NCBI GenBank assembly: GCA_903893215.1
Contig: CAITLJ010000021.1
Span: 62,001-126,000, forward strand
DNA: 64,000 nt
Direction: 5' to 3'
From: an uncultured Ferrovum sp.
GTDB taxonomy: Bacteria; Pseudomonadota; Gammaproteobacteria; Burkholderiales; Ferrovaceae
Part shown: piece by piece, positions 37,029 through 47,335 of the stretch
Layout: each line of letters begins with the position of its first letter
Numbering within the stretch: position 1 is the first letter of the stretch
Notes under the pieces: model-generated
Told to the model about the DNA's origin: nothing
Databases searched by the model: none
The model's input: only the letters and a program-made list of their open reading frames with translations
Made by a program: the position numbers and the translations under genes

Positions 37029-37676
37029 TTACTTCTTCTTGCCGGCGGCCGGCTTTGCTGCGGCTGCTGCACCTTCGGCGGCTTCTTCACCAGCCGCAGC
37101 CTTGGCAGCGCGCGGCAGCACGATGGTGGCCACCGGCGGGTTGCCGCCCTTGTGGGCTGCAGCGAACTCGATGCCCTCGGCAACCGTCAGGTCGCTGATG
37201 TGGATCGAGTGACCCGCCTGCAGGTGGGCCAGGTCCACTTCGATGAACTCGGGCAACTGGGCCGGCAGGCACAGGATGTCGACTTCGTTCAGGATGTGCG
37301 ACACATTACCACCCGACAGCTTCACGCCAGGGGCGAGGTCGGCGTTGATAAAGTGCAACGGCACCTTCATGTGGATCTTCTGATCGGCCAGCACGCGCTG
37401 GAAATCCACATGCAGCACTTCCGGCTTCCAGGCGTGCATCTGCACGTCGCGCAGCAGGGCCTGTTCGGGCGCCCCATCGATCACCAGGGTGAGCACGGTA
37501 GCGTGAAACGCTTCCTGACGTAGCTTGTGGAAGATTTCATTGTGGTCCAGCTCGATGGCCTGAGCGGCGCTTGCGCCGCCGTAGATCACGCCAGGAACCC
37601 GACCAGCATGACGCAGGCGGCGGCTCGCTCCGGTGCCCTGCACGTCACGCTTGGTAACGTTGATTTCGATTGCCAT
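37029..37676 (-). CDS. rplY: 50S ribosomal protein L25 (Ctc form)
   Basis: A 215-residue long-form L25. The 5S rRNA-binding domain (1-95) begins [34 protein letters not shown]; the TL5/Ctc C-terminal domain follows (about 100-190), with [11 protein letters not shown]. The tail is Ala/Lys-rich. The ATG at 37676 matches the family; the few extra upstream codons do not. Confidence 0.95.
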   Translation of the reverse strand: MAIEINVTKRDVQGTGASRRLRHAGRVPGVIYGGASAAQAIELDHNEIFHKLRQEAFHATVLTLVIDGAPEQALLRDVQMHAWKPEVLHVDFQRVLADQKIHMKVPLHFINADLAPGVKLSGGNVSHILNEVDILCLPAQLPEFIEVDLAHLQAGHSIHISDLTVAEGIEFAAAHKGGNPPVATIVLPRAAKAAAGEEAAEGAAAAAKPAAGKKK

Positions 37677-37763
37677 AACAAACTCCAAGGTTGAAAAGGC
37701 GGCGTCCGCGACCAGACCCCCGCCGAAAAACCCTGCCTGCCCGAAGGCAGGCAGGAGAAAAAC

Positions 37764-38714
37764 TTACTCCATGAACAGCGAACTGACCGAGTCCTCGTCG
37801 CTGATGCGGCGCAGGGTTTCGGCGAGCAGGCCGGCGATGCCAAGCTGGCGAATCTTCGGGCACTGCTGCGCGGCTGGCGACAGACGGATGGTATCGGTCA
37901 CCACCAGTTCGTCCAGCTCGGAATTGGTAATGCGTTCTACCGCCGGGCCCGACAGCACAGGGTGGACAATGTAAGCACATACTTTCGCGGCACCATGCCG
38001 CTTCAGCGCTGCAGCACCCTCGCAGAGGGTATTGGCGGTGTCGACAATGTCGTCCACCACGATGCAGGTGCGACCTTCCACTTCACCGATCACGTTCATC
38101 ACCTGCGCCACGTTGGGCTTTGGACGACGCTTGTCGATGATCACCAGGTCGGCTTCCAGGCGTTTGGCAAAAGCGCGTGCACGCACCACACCACCCACGT
38201 CTGGCGATACGATGGCCAGGTTCTTGTAGTCATGGCGCCAGATGTCACCAATCAGTACCGGGGCGGCATACACGTTATCCACCGGGATATCGAAGAAGCC
38301 CTGAATCTGGTCGGAATGCAGGTCCATGGTGAGCAGGCGATCGATACCGACGGCCTGCAGCATGTTGGCCACCACCTTGGCGGTGATCGGCACGCGCGCC
38401 GAGCGCGGTCGGCGGTCTTGCCTGGCATAGCCAAAATAGGGGATGGCTGCGGTGATGCGACCGGCGGAAGCGCGCTTGAGCGCGTCGGCCATCACCATCA
38501 CTTCCATCAGGTTGTCATTGGTGGGTGCATGTGTGGATTGCACAATGAAGCAATCGCGCCCGCGCACGTTTTCCAGCAGCTCAACACTGACCTCACCGTC
38601 GCTGAACCGGCCAACCGTGGCCCGTCCGAGATGAATGTTCAGATGTTGAACAACCTCTTCCGCCAGGCGAGGGTTCGCCGTGCCGGAAAACACCATCAAA
38701 TCAGCAGATGCCAT
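37764..38714 (-). CDS. prs: Ribose-phosphate pyrophosphokinase
   Basis: A 316-residue PRPP synthetase. [56 protein letters not shown] and [16 protein letters not shown] (the PRPP loop) are diagnostic. It makes PRPP for nucleotides, His and Trp; pyrE elsewhere in the window is one user. It is preceded by tRNA-Gln. Confidence 0.96.
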   Translation of the reverse strand: MASADLMVFSGTANPRLAEEVVQHLNIHLGRATVGRFSDGEVSVELLENVRGRDCFIVQSTHAPTNDNLMEVMVMADALKRASAGRITAAIPYFGYARQDRRPRSARVPITAKVVANMLQAVGIDRLLTMDLHSDQIQGFFDIPVDNVYAAPVLIGDIWRHDYKNLAIVSPDVGGVVRARAFAKRLEADLVIIDKRRPKPNVAQVMNVIGEVEGRTCIVVDDIVDTANTLCEGAAALKRHGAAKVCAYIVHPVLSGPAVERITNSELDELVVTDTIRLSPAAQQCPKIRQLGIAGLLAETLRRISDEDSVSSLFME

Positions 38715-38750
38715 GGAATCCGGCGCGCGCATGTGTATCTTCGTATGGGG

Positions 38751-38825
38751 TGGCAGGGGAGGTAGGGATCGAACCTACGAATGCCGGAATCAAAATCCGG
38801 TGCCTTACCACTTGGCGACTCCCCT
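38751..38825 (-). tRNA. tRNA-Gln (anticodon TTG)
   Basis: The reverse strand folds as a cloverleaf: acceptor AGGGGAG/CTCCCCT, anticodon stem CCGGA/TCCGG around TTTTGAT giving anticodon TTG, and a T arm with GTTCGATCC. The discriminator is G and CCA is encoded (75 bases). It lies between ispE and prs, the usual betaproteobacterial location. Confidence 0.96.
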
Positions 38826-38838
38826 AGCGCAGGGTTTA

Positions 38839-39714
38839 CTACAGAGTTCTCAGCGGATGCTGCTGTCTGCCTTGTGCCACGAACGAGGACCAAACCCCGG
38901 GAACCTGCGACTGAACTTCCAGCGCCTGTGCCTTCGTGCCGAACGCCGCAAATATACAGCATCCCGAGCCAGTCATCCGGGCTTCTGTTCTGGCTTGTAA
39001 CCAGTCCAGACAGTCTTGCACCTGCGGATGCCGCCCTAGGACCACAGGCTGCAAATCATTGTGCCCGAAGCCCCTAGGAAAGTCGGCTATTTTGACGCGA
39101 GGCGTATCCCGTGTCAATTGCGGTGCGCCAAAAATACCGGCGGTAGGCACCGCCACCGGCGGGATCAGCACCAAGTACCAGTCCGGCGGCACCGCCACCG
39201 GGGTCAATTGGTCGCCCACGCCAGTGGCAAACGCCGATTCACCGTGCACAAACACAGGAACGTCCGCCCCCAGGGTCAGACCCAGTTCGGCCAGCCGGTC
39301 GCGCGGATAATCCAGCTGCCAAAGCCGGTTCAGGGCCAACAGCACCGTGGCGGCATCGCTGCTGCCACCTCCCAGCCCCCCCCCCATCGGCAGCACCTTG
39401 TGCACGGCGATATCCACACCAGGCACCCGCCGGCCTTGCGCACCCGCAGCCGCATGCCCTGCCAGCAAGCGGGCAGCGCGCACCACCAGATCCTGCGCTT
39501 CGGGCACGCCTGGCAGATCGTTCAACCGGCGCACCTGGCCGTCCTGGCGCAGCCGCAAGCCAACCTCGTCGCCGTGATCCAGAAAAGTGAACAGGGTCTC
39601 GAGCAGGTGATAGCCGTCGGGCCGCCGCCCCACCACATGCAGGAACAGGTTGAGCTTGGCCGGTGCAGGAAACCACTGCATCCCTGGCAGATCAGCGAAC
39701 TCAGGGATCGACAC
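38839..39714 (-). CDS. ispE: 4-diphosphocytidyl-2-C-methyl-D-erythritol kinase
   Basis: About 291 residues, GHMP kinase family, the fourth step of the MEP isoprenoid pathway. FPAPAKLNLFLHVVGRRPDGYH is the N-terminal signature and LPMGGGLGGGSSDAATVLLAL the ATP-binding loop. I favour GTG 39714, which overlaps the lolB stop and gives the short leader seen in relatives; ATG 39681 has a badly placed ribosome site. Confidence 0.93.
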   Translation of the reverse strand: MSIPEFADLPGMQWFPAPAKLNLFLHVVGRRPDGYHLLETLFTFLDHGDEVGLRLRQDGQVRRLNDLPGVPEAQDLVVRAARLLAGHAAAGAQGRRVPGVDIAVHKVLPMGGGLGGGSSDAATVLLALNRLWQLDYPRDRLAELGLTLGADVPVFVHGESAFATGVGDQLTPVAVPPDWYLVLIPPVAVPTAGIFGAPQLTRDTPRVKIADFPRGFGHNDLQPVVLGRHPQVQDCLDWLQARTEARMTGSGCCIFAAFGTKAQALEVQSQVPGVWSSFVAQGRQQHPLRTL

Positions 39715-40285
39715 GCTGCACCGTCCACTGGTCCACCACCAGGCGCAGGCTGAGGTCGCCGCGCTGTACTGCCACCAACCCCGGCAGGTCGCTCTGGCCC
39801 ACCCGGCGCCAACGTTGCAGGGTGCCTTGCCATCCTGCGCTGCTGAATTGCACGGTACGCGCCTCGCCATCACCGTCCGCGTGGGTGACGTACTGGGCGT
39901 CCACCTGCCCGCTCACCCATCCGGCCAGACCGCGCACCGGCAGGGCGTAACCCAGCACGGACTGCATCAAGGCCTGGTCATCGGCCGCTTCGATCGGCGC
40001 GCGGTCGGGCAGCTGCAGGCGTGCCAGCCCCGGCAGCACGTCGAGCGCCAGCACCTGCCCGCCCAGCGGCGTGCTGAGCGCGATCTGCTCGCGCGACGGC
40101 GCATGCTGCCAGGCAATGCGGACCACGTCGTTGTGATCGCCCTGGCGAATCGACAGACGCCCCCCAAGGGTGAACGCCTGGACGGCGCCAACGCCGGCCG
40201 ACAGATCGGGACCAACCACCGCCAGGGGCGCGCAGCCAGCCACCCAAAAGGCAAGTGCCGTTACTGCCGCGCGAAGCAAAATCAA
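39701..40285 (-). CDS. lolB: Outer membrane lipoprotein receptor LolB
   Basis: About 194 residues. A signal peptide with lipobox WVAGC precedes FTLGGRLSIRQGDHNDVVRIAWQHAPSREQIALSTPLGG-type sequence, the LolB barrel start. LolB receives lipoproteins from LolA and inserts them into the outer membrane. No ATG suits; TTG at 40285 or 40279 overlaps or abuts the TPR gene stop, implying translational coupling. The longer frame to 40354 would add an unlikely 23 residues inside the TPR gene. Confidence 0.82.
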   Translation of the reverse strand: MILLRAAVTALAFWVAGCAPLAVVGPDLSAGVGAVQAFTLGGRLSIRQGDHNDVVRIAWQHAPSREQIALSTPLGGQVLALDVLPGLARLQLPDRAPIEAADDQALMQSVLGYALPVRGLAGWVSGQVDAQYVTHADGDGEARTVQFSSAGWQGTLQRWRRVGQSDLPGLVAVQRGDLSLRLVVDQWTVQRVDP

Positions 40286-42027
40286 TGCGGGTGGCTGGCC
40301 ACCACCGCCTGCAGGGCTTCGCTGTCCGGGTGGGCTTTCAGGTTGACGTTCCACATGGTGCGCGCTTCTTCGGTGCGGCCTTCGGCCCAGAGTACCTGCC
40401 CCAGGTGGGCGGCAATTTCCGGGTCGGGCTGACGTTGGTAAGCATCTTTCAGGCTGGACTCAGCATCGGCCAGATGCCCCAGGCGAAACTGCACCCAGCC
40501 CAGACTGTCGATGATGAAGGGATCGCCCGGCGCCAGTTCCACGGCCTTGCGGATCAGCACCAATGCCTCGTCATAGCGGGTGGTGCGGTCGGCCAGGGTG
40601 AAGCCAAGTGCGTTGTAGGCATGGGCGTGCTCCGGCTTGAGCGTGATCACCTTGCGCAGGTCGGCTTCGAGCAGGTCCAGCTTGTTGAGCTTTTCGGCCA
40701 TCATGGCGCGATCGTAGAGCAGGTCGGCCTGTTCCGGCATCTTCTTGAGCCCCTCGGCCAGCACGTCCCAGGCGCCCTTGTAGTCCTTCGCTTCGGCCAG
40801 CAACTGGGCGTCGGCCTGCACCAGCAGGGTTTTCTGTTCCATGGTTTCGGCAGGCAGGCTATGCAGCAGGTCGCGCCCTTCCTGCAGACGGTTCTGGTGG
40901 CTCAACATCACCGCAATCCGCATGCGCGCCGGCACAAACTGGTCACCACTCTCCACGGCGCCGTACCACTGTGCGGCGGCGCTCCAGTCCTTGCGCTCCT
41001 CGGCCACCTGCCCCAGGTAATAGCGAACGGCATCGGGGTCGCGTGCGCCAAGCTTGAGTACCTTTTGCAGGTACTGTTCGGCAGCGTCAAAATCCTGCAA
41101 CTGGATCGACAGCAGGGCCACTGCCAGCATGTAATCCGCATTGTCCGGCGAGGCCTTCAGGATGGCCTGGAACTGGGCGCGCGCACCGGGAAAGTCGTGC
41201 TCGTCGACCAGCATGCGCGCGTAAAACAGGCGCACGTCCTGCGCCTGGGGATAGGTATCGAGAAAGCTGCGAAAATAATCCCGGGCGGCATGCTCGTCTT
41301 TGCTGGCTCCGGCAATCACCTGGCCGTGCAGCAGTGCTGCGGCTTCCCAGCCGGGGTGCAGGCTTTCCGCCTGCTTGATCGAGACCAGCGCCAGGTCGGC
41401 CTTGCCAGCATCGAGCGCCGCCAGGGCGCGGGCGTAACTGGCTTCGGGCAGCCGCGCATACGGCTTGGCCAGCGCATCCACCAGGTTCATCACCGCCACT
41501 TTGTCATCATGCCGCGACAGCAGGCTGTGCATCGTCATGAACAGCGGTCCCGTCTGCGTACCGGCCTTGGCCAGCATCTGCTCCAGATAAGGCTGCGCCT
41601 CGGACAGCTTGCCCTCGCTCACCAGCAGGCCGCTCAGGGTCTGCCGCGCACGGTCCGAATCGGGGTCCTGCGCGGTCCACAACCGGGCGGCCTCGAGTGC
41701 CGCCTTGGGATTGCGCGCAAACAGCGCAACTTCGGTGGCGCGCTGCGAAATACGCGGGTCGTGCGTGGTGCGTGCCAGTTCCAGGTAGGTGCTCACCGCC
41801 AGGGTGGGCCGCTCGCGCTGACCGGCAATTTCGGCCAACAGGAACTGGTAGAGCACCTTGGCACTCAGTTCCTGTGGCGGCAGACGATCGTTGGCGACCA
41901 TGTGCGTGTCGGCGTCGCCGGCCTCGACACCTGTGTCAAGGTCTTGCGCCAGCCGGGTTGCACCAAACGCCAGCGCCGGCAGAAACAGTGCCAGCGAGGA
42001 CCACAGGGAGATTCGACGGGAGCGCAT
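40282..42027 (-). CDS. Exported tetratricopeptide repeat protein
   Basis: A 581-residue protein with a signal peptide (SLWSSLALFLPALAFGA). At least ten TPR-like helical pairs follow, e.g. AEQYLQKVLKLGARDPDAVRYYLGQVAEE and HAHAYNALGFTLADRTTRYDEALVLIRKAVELAPGDPFIIDSLGWVQFRLG. Such a TPR protein conserved upstream of lolB is thought to support outer membrane assembly, but the exact role is unknown. The ATG at 42027 sits just before the signal peptide. Confidence 0.85.
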   Translation of the reverse strand: MRSRRISLWSSLALFLPALAFGATRLAQDLDTGVEAGDADTHMVANDRLPPQELSAKVLYQFLLAEIAGQRERPTLAVSTYLELARTTHDPRISQRATEVALFARNPKAALEAARLWTAQDPDSDRARQTLSGLLVSEGKLSEAQPYLEQMLAKAGTQTGPLFMTMHSLLSRHDDKVAVMNLVDALAKPYARLPEASYARALAALDAGKADLALVSIKQAESLHPGWEAAALLHGQVIAGASKDEHAARDYFRSFLDTYPQAQDVRLFYARMLVDEHDFPGARAQFQAILKASPDNADYMLAVALLSIQLQDFDAAEQYLQKVLKLGARDPDAVRYYLGQVAEERKDWSAAAQWYGAVESGDQFVPARMRIAVMLSHQNRLQEGRDLLHSLPAETMEQKTLLVQADAQLLAEAKDYKGAWDVLAEGLKKMPEQADLLYDRAMMAEKLNKLDLLEADLRKVITLKPEHAHAYNALGFTLADRTTRYDEALVLIRKAVELAPGDPFIIDSLGWVQFRLGHLADAESSLKDAYQRQPDPEIAAHLGQVLWAEGRTEEARTMWNVNLKAHPDSEALQAVVASHPH

Positions 42028-42153
42028 GAATGTGTGCCTGCTATGATTTTTTATGGTTATTGACACCCGGCCGGGCGCCACTCTTTTTCTAGACCAAGTA
42101 CTGCCAACGTAGTTCTCTGTAGCACACAATCATTATATAAAGATCCCTCGTTC

Positions 42154-42969
42154 ATGCCCGAACTTCCAGAAGTAGAGACCACGCGCCGCAGCCTGCTCGA
42201 TCAGGTCGGCCGCCGCGTGCATGCGGTGATCGTCCGTCAACCGAGCCTGCGCCAGCGCGTGCCCGACGATCTGGCCGGGCAACTGGAGGGACAGGTGCTG
42301 CGCGCCCTGCGCCGGCGCGCCAAATATCTGCTGCTGGATTTCGACACGGGCAGCCTGATCGTGCATCTGGGCATGAGCGGCAGCCTGCGTAGCGTGGCAC
42401 AGGACACCCCGCTGCGCACCCATGACCACGTCGACCTGATTTTTGGCGCTGGCGAACGGCTGCTGCGCTATCACGATCCGCGCCGTTTCGGCCTGATCGT
42501 ATGGGGTGGCCCGCGGCCTGAGCAGCATGCCCTGCTGGCGCACCTGGGCCTGGAACCGCTGGAAGACGCCTTCACCGGCACCTGGCTTTACAAGGCCACA
42601 CGCGAACGGAAGACGCCGATCAAGGTGTTCCTGATGGATCCCTCGCAGGTGGTAGGCGTGGGCAACATCTACGCCTCGGAAGCGCTGTTTCGTGCCGGAG
42701 TGTCACCGCTGCGTGCGGCCGGCAGCCTGTCGCGCGCCGCCTGCCAGCGGCTGTGTGACAGCGTGCGCATCACCTTGCAGGAAGCCCTCGACTCGGGCGG
42801 CAGCACCCTGCGTGACTACGTTGACGGCAGCGGCTCTGCCGGCTGGTTTCAGCTCGAACTTCGCGTCTATGGGCGCACTGATCAGCCCTGTCTGACCTGC
42901 GGCACCCCGGTGCGTCAGTTGCGCCAGGCGCAGCGGTCCACCTTCTGGTGTCCGAAGTGTCAGCGCTGA
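42154..42969 (+). CDS. mutM: Formamidopyrimidine-DNA glycosylase
   Basis: A 271-residue Fpg that excises 8-oxoguanine. MPELPEVETTRR supplies the catalytic Pro2/Glu3. KTPIKVFLMDPSQVVGVGNIYASEALF contains the H2TH region. The C-terminal zinc finger is CLTCGTPV ... FWCPKCQR. It is divergent from the TPR gene across 126 bases and converges with the ferredoxin gene. Confidence 0.96.
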   Translation: MPELPEVETTRRSLLDQVGRRVHAVIVRQPSLRQRVPDDLAGQLEGQVLRALRRRAKYLLLDFDTGSLIVHLGMSGSLRSVAQDTPLRTHDHVDLIFGAGERLLRYHDPRRFGLIVWGGPRPEQHALLAHLGLEPLEDAFTGTWLYKATRERKTPIKVFLMDPSQVVGVGNIYASEALFRAGVSPLRAAGSLSRAACQRLCDSVRITLQEALDSGGSTLRDYVDGSGSAGWFQLELRVYGRTDQPCLTCGTPVRQLRQAQRSTFWCPKCQR

Positions 42970-42994
42970 GCGCACCCACCTGCAACCAGATCGG

Positions 42995-43282
<288 letters not shown>

Positions 43283-43777
43283 TCAGCCGCGCGCCATTTC
43301 GGCCACCCGCGCGCGGATGCGTTCGGCCACCACCGGCGGCACGAAGGGGGCCACGTCGCCGCCAAAGCTGGCAATCTCGCGCACGATGGTGGACGAGATG
43401 AACATGAACTGGTCCGAAGGCGTGACAAACAGGGTTTCGACCGTGGGATGGAGTTTGCGGTTCATGCCGGCCATCTGGAATTCGAATTCGAAGTCGGACA
43501 CGGCGCGCAAGCCTCGCAGGATCACGTCGGCCTCGATCGAGGTGAGGAAGTCGGCCAGCAGGCCGGAAAACCCCATTACCCGCACGTTGCTGAACGGAGT
43601 GACGATTTCACGGGCCATTTCCACCCGCTCGTCGATGCCAAAAAAGGGCCGTTTGGCGCGGCTGTCGGCCACCCCAACCACCACCTGGTCAAACAGGCGC
43701 GAGGCACGGCGCACCACATCCAGATGGCCAAGTGTCATGGGGTCAAAAGTGCCAGGGTAAACAGCAAGGGTCGACAC
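43283..43777 (-). CDS. coaD: Phosphopantetheine adenylyltransferase
   Basis: A 164-residue nucleotidyltransferase, the penultimate step of CoA synthesis. [17 protein letters not shown] carries the T/HxGH motif and [10 protein letters not shown] the ISSTxxR motif; [18 protein letters not shown] is also conserved. The start is GTG 43777 with AGGGAG about 10 bases upstream. The final CoA step (coaE) is also in this window but in another operon. Confidence 0.95.
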   Translation of the reverse strand: MSTLAVYPGTFDPMTLGHLDVVRRASRLFDQVVVGVADSRAKRPFFGIDERVEMAREIVTPFSNVRVMGFSGLLADFLTSIEADVILRGLRAVSDFEFEFQMAGMNRKLHPTVETLFVTPSDQFMFISSTIVREIASFGGDVAPFVPPVVAERIRARVAEMARG

Positions 43778-43796
43778 GGTGCTACAACTCCCTGAT

Positions 43797-44372
43797 TTAG
43801 GGTGCTCCGGCGAGGTCTGCAGCCTGTTGGATCCGGGGCACCAGCAATTGATAGTGAACCTGTCCGGCACGAGCGCTGCGGTGGACAGTCCAGCCATCTC
43901 CCGCCACGACAGCCGTGGGGGTCTCAAGATACACCATACCGGATGGCTTGATGCAGGTCGACACGGCGCTTAGCAAGTCCTCAGTTCGGGGATTGCCAAA
44001 CGGTGGATCGGCCATCACCAGATCGAAACGTTCGCGAGTCTGCGCCGGCAGGCGATAAGCATCCGCATTGAGCAGTTCCACACCGGTGGCGCCAAGCGCC
44101 TCTGCGTTCTCGCGCAGCACCTTGAGCACCTGCGGGTGACGCTCCACCATCAATACCCGCGCCGCGCCGCGCGAGCAGGCTTCAAAACCCAGGGCGCCGC
44201 TGCCAGCGAACAGGTCAAGCACGGTCCAGCCGGTCAGATCCTGACCCAGCCAGTTAAACAGGGTCTCGCGCACCCGGTCCGGACTGGGTCGCACCCCTTC
44301 CACCTGGGCCACACGCACCAAGCGGCGGCGCAGCGCGCCACCGATGATGCGCAATTCACCGGGCTTCGCCAC
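43797..44372 (-). CDS. rsmD: 16S rRNA (guanine966-N2)-methyltransferase
   Basis: A 191-residue methyltransferase: [14 protein letters not shown] and [17 protein letters not shown] at the N-terminus, SAM motif [20 protein letters not shown], and catalytic motif MADPPFGNP. The rsmD-coaD-ferredoxin order is common in proteobacteria. Its start overlaps the end of the M16-family gene by 17 bases. Confidence 0.94.
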   Translation of the reverse strand: MAKPGELRIIGGALRRRLVRVAQVEGVRPSPDRVRETLFNWLGQDLTGWTVLDLFAGSGALGFEACSRGAARVLMVERHPQVLKVLRENAEALGATGVELLNADAYRLPAQTRERFDLVMADPPFGNPRTEDLLSAVSTCIKPSGMVYLETPTAVVAGDGWTVHRSARAGQVHYQLLVPRIQQAADLAGAP

Positions 44373-45723
44373 CCACCACCACCGTCACCATCTGCTCCGG
44401 ATGCAGGCGCCGGCGAACGGCATCGCGTACCTGCGCCAGCGTGACCTGCTGGATGGCACGGGGATACGCAGAGGCCCAGTCGAGCGGCAGCTGATGAAAG
44501 CCGATGTTGGCGACAAAATCGAGCTGCTTGTGATTGCTGTCCAGACGCAGCGGGAAGGAGCCCACCAGGTATTGCTTTGCGTCGCGCAATTCGGCGGCGG
44601 TCGGCCCCTGCAGGACAAAGTCGTCCAGCACCTTGCGGACCAGGGCAAGCGCCTGCCCGGCCTGGTCACGCCGCGTTTCCAGACCGATGGTGAAGGTGCC
44701 TGCGCTTTGCAGCGGCGTGAATTGCGAGGTGACGCCATAGGTCAGCCCCCGCTTTTCGCGCACCTCAGCGGTCAGCCGCGAACTGAAACCACCGCCCCCC
44801 AACACATAGTTGGCCACCATCAAGGGCACATAATCCGGATCGCCGTAGGCAAAGGCTGGCTGCCCGAGCAGGATGTGTGCCTGCGCTGCGGGATGGGCGA
44901 TGTGCAGCTCGCCGCTCACTGGCGGCATGGTTGGCGCCGATGGGTCGGCCACAGCCGGCCCCGCCGGCAAGGCGGCGCCAAGCCGCTCGGCCAAGGCTTC
45001 CGCGTCGGCACGCGACAGGTCACCTACCAGCGTCAGCACGCTGCGCGCAGCGTGCCAGTGTTGCGCATAGAACGCGGCCAGATCATCCCGCGTGATCCGC
45101 TCCAGGCTCGCTGCGCTCACCACAGCACCGTAACCATGCGCCGGAAACAGGCGCGGATAGAACGCCCGCTCGGCAAGACCAGCAGGTTGCGCCAGACTCT
45201 CCTGCAGGGCCGACAGGGCGCGCTTGCGCTCACGCTCGAAAGCGGCTGCGGGAAACAGCGGCGTTTGCAGGATCTCGACCAGACCGTCAAGCGCGGCGGC
45301 GCGCGTGGCCGGCGCACTCAGGGTGCGCAGGTTGACACCACTGCGATCGATATCGCTGTGCACCCCATACACGGCTCCCAGATCAGCAAACAGACGCGCC
45401 AGTGCGTCCTCGTCATGCAAGGGCGTGCCGTCATTCAGGTTCTCTGCAACCAGTGCAGCCAGACCTTCGCGTCCCGCCGGATCGCTCGCCGTGCCCGCAT
45501 GCACGTCCAGCTGCACATCGAGCATGGGCAGGGTGTGCTCTGCCACAAACAGCACATGCATACCCTGCGTGGTGGTCCATTGCTGGATCGGAAGCGCCGC
45601 CCAGGCCGATGCGCCGTGCATGAGTGCGCCCAGCAGCAGCAGGCGCATCAGTCGGGTCAGGGGGTCAACGGGCTTGCTGGCGCGTGTCATTGGCAGTGGC
45701 AAAGCCGGCGATTCATTGCGCAT
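44356..45723 (-). CDS. M16 family peptidase-like protein lacking the zinc motif
   Basis: A 455-residue exported protein. The N-terminal M16 half should contain HxxEH near LAALVAENLNDGT, but all three residues are missing, so it is probably the non-catalytic subunit. The C-terminal half retains the M16B substrate-binding region (GGGGFSSRLTAEVREKRGLTYGVTS, with the R/Y pair). AGGAG lies 6 bases before ATG 45723, supporting this start inside the upstream gene. It likely pairs with the catalytic protein encoded just before it. Confidence 0.85.
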   Translation of the reverse strand: MRNESPALPLPMTRASKPVDPLTRLMRLLLLGALMHGASAWAALPIQQWTTTQGMHVLFVAEHTLPMLDVQLDVHAGTASDPAGREGLAALVAENLNDGTPLHDEDALARLFADLGAVYGVHSDIDRSGVNLRTLSAPATRAAALDGLVEILQTPLFPAAAFERERKRALSALQESLAQPAGLAERAFYPRLFPAHGYGAVVSAASLERITRDDLAAFYAQHWHAARSVLTLVGDLSRADAEALAERLGAALPAGPAVADPSAPTMPPVSGELHIAHPAAQAHILLGQPAFAYGDPDYVPLMVANYVLGGGGFSSRLTAEVREKRGLTYGVTSQFTPLQSAGTFTIGLETRRDQAGQALALVRKVLDDFVLQGPTAAELRDAKQYLVGSFPLRLDSNHKQLDFVANIGFHQLPLDWASAYPRAIQQVTLAQVRDAVRRRLHPEQMVTVVVGGEAR

Positions 45724-47230
45724 GCTGTTCTCCTGCGGGCGCACCCGGAGTGGCATCCGCACCTGCACCTGCACCTGCAACCGGCAGGGGTTGCGGATCA
45801 AGCACGGCCAGGTTGAGGTGTTCTGGCACCAGATAGCGTTGCGCCACCGCCTGCACCTGCGCGGCGGTGATCTGTTGCAGGCGCTCGGGTACCCGGTTCA
45901 CGGCCCGCCATGGCAGGCCAAGCGTGTCGAAGGTGCCGATCTGCATCGCCTGCAAAAAAGTGGAGTCGTGGCCATAAATTTGCTCGGAAATCACCTGCGC
46001 CTGGACCCGCCGCAATTCGTCGGCGCTCACCCCATCCTTCTGCACGCGCTGGATCTCGGCCAGAAGGGCCTGCTCAAGCTGTTCCACGGTATGCCCCTCC
46101 GACGGTGTGCCCTCCACGCTGAACATGCCCGGGCCACGCCGCAAATCCTCGTAGCCGGCATCTGCCGCCACCGCCACCTGGCTGGTGCGGACCAGTGCCT
46201 GGCTGAAGCGGCTGGTGTCGCCCCCCGCCAGCACGCCAGCCAACAATTCCAGCGCATAGGGCTCCCAATCTTCCTCGATGTGACGCAAGGCAGGTGCAGG
46301 CCACGCCATCAGCAGGTAGGGCTGGCCGGCCGGAGCGCGCACCACGATCCGGCGGGCGCCCAGTTGCGCCTGCTCTACCTGCGGCCGGCGCTCCGGCAGG
46401 GCATGCGCCTTGAGGGGACCAAACCAGCGCCGGGCCAGTGCAAACACGGCGGCAGGCTGGACGTCGCCCGCCACGACCAGGATGGCATTGTTCGGGGCGT
46501 ACCAGGTGCGGTACCAGCGCCGGGCATCATTGGCGGTCATGTGTTCCAGGTCATCCGGCCAGCCGATGATCGGACGGCGGTACGGATTGCTGAGCAGGGC
46601 ATTGGCCATCAGCTGTTCGTACACCAGCGCTTTCGGTTCATCATCGGTGCGCAGGTGGCGCTCTTCCATCACCACCTTGATCTCGGAGGCAAAGTCGCTG
46701 TCGCGAAAACTCAGGTTGACCATGCGATCCGCTTCCATGCGCAGGGCAAGATCAAGCTGGTCACGGTGAATCTGTTCAAAGTAGGCAGTGTGGTCCTGCC
46801 CGGTAAAGGCATTGTCGCGCCCACCGACGCGCGCGATGATTTTGGAAAACTGGCCCGCCGGCACCCGCGGGGTGCCCTTGAACATCATGTGCTCGAGCAC
46901 GTGCGCCAGACCGGAGGTGCCATCGCTTTCGTCGATGCTGCCTACCCGGTACCAGACCTGCACCACGGCAGTGGGAGCGCGATGGTCGGGGTGCACCACC
47001 ACGCGCAGGCCATTGGCCAGGGTGAGTTCGGCATCCGGATCGGCCGGGGCGGAAGTGGCGGCGGAACCAGCGCGGACACCGGCTGCCGCCGGGTCCTTTG
47101 GCGGTGTGCCGTCAGCGCCATGGGCGACGCCGAAGAGCAGACTGCCAGCCACCATGCACAGCACGGCAGGCAACGCGCGGGCCCAGGCCGGCAGCACAGC
47201 CGAAGACGGGAAAACGGAGGTTCGGGTCAT
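45713..47230 (-). CDS. M16 family zinc peptidase, catalytic subunit
   Basis: A 505-residue exported protein. The inverted zinc motif HxxEH is seen in LAHVLEHMMFKGT, with the downstream Glu expected about 75 residues later. The signal region is ALPAVLCMVAGSLLFGVAHGA. The much longer open frame running back to 48127 is antisense to ftsY and is not real; ATG 47230 is the natural start. It overlaps the non-catalytic partner by 11 bases. The pair is divergent from ftsY. Confidence 0.88.
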   Translation of the reverse strand: MTRTSVFPSSAVLPAWARALPAVLCMVAGSLLFGVAHGADGTPPKDPAAAGVRAGSAATSAPADPDAELTLANGLRVVVHPDHRAPTAVVQVWYRVGSIDESDGTSGLAHVLEHMMFKGTPRVPAGQFSKIIARVGGRDNAFTGQDHTAYFEQIHRDQLDLALRMEADRMVNLSFRDSDFASEIKVVMEERHLRTDDEPKALVYEQLMANALLSNPYRRPIIGWPDDLEHMTANDARRWYRTWYAPNNAILVVAGDVQPAAVFALARRWFGPLKAHALPERRPQVEQAQLGARRIVVRAPAGQPYLLMAWPAPALRHIEEDWEPYALELLAGVLAGGDTSRFSQALVRTSQVAVAADAGYEDLRRGPGMFSVEGTPSEGHTVEQLEQALLAEIQRVQKDGVSADELRRVQAQVISEQIYGHDSTFLQAMQIGTFDTLGLPWRAVNRVPERLQQITAAQVQAVAQRYLVPEHLNLAVLDPQPLPVAGAGAGADATPGAPAGEQHAQ

Positions 47231-47335
47231 TGGTGTCAAAACGCGGACTCTGGTGAAGGCTACGGTAGAATACGGATTCTGACCGTGATCGCACAGCGGC
47301 CAGCTTTTTCTCCTGCAAGTTGACGTTCTCCCGCC

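Noticed and set aside
40255-42063. A 602-residue plus-strand open frame
   Set aside because: It is antisense to the TPR protein gene across its whole length. Its product is rich in Gln, His and Arg without any family motif, as expected from the reverse reading of high-GC coding sequence.
42066-42075. CCCGGCCGGG palindrome between the TPR gene and mutM
   Set aside because: A 10-base GC palindrome is expected by chance in this composition, and nothing around it supports an operator.
45224-47323. A 699-residue plus-strand open frame (and the neighbouring 44344-45816 frame)
   Set aside because: Both are antisense to the M16 gene pair; the sense frames carry HxxEH and M16 C-terminal motifs, signal peptides and ribosome sites.
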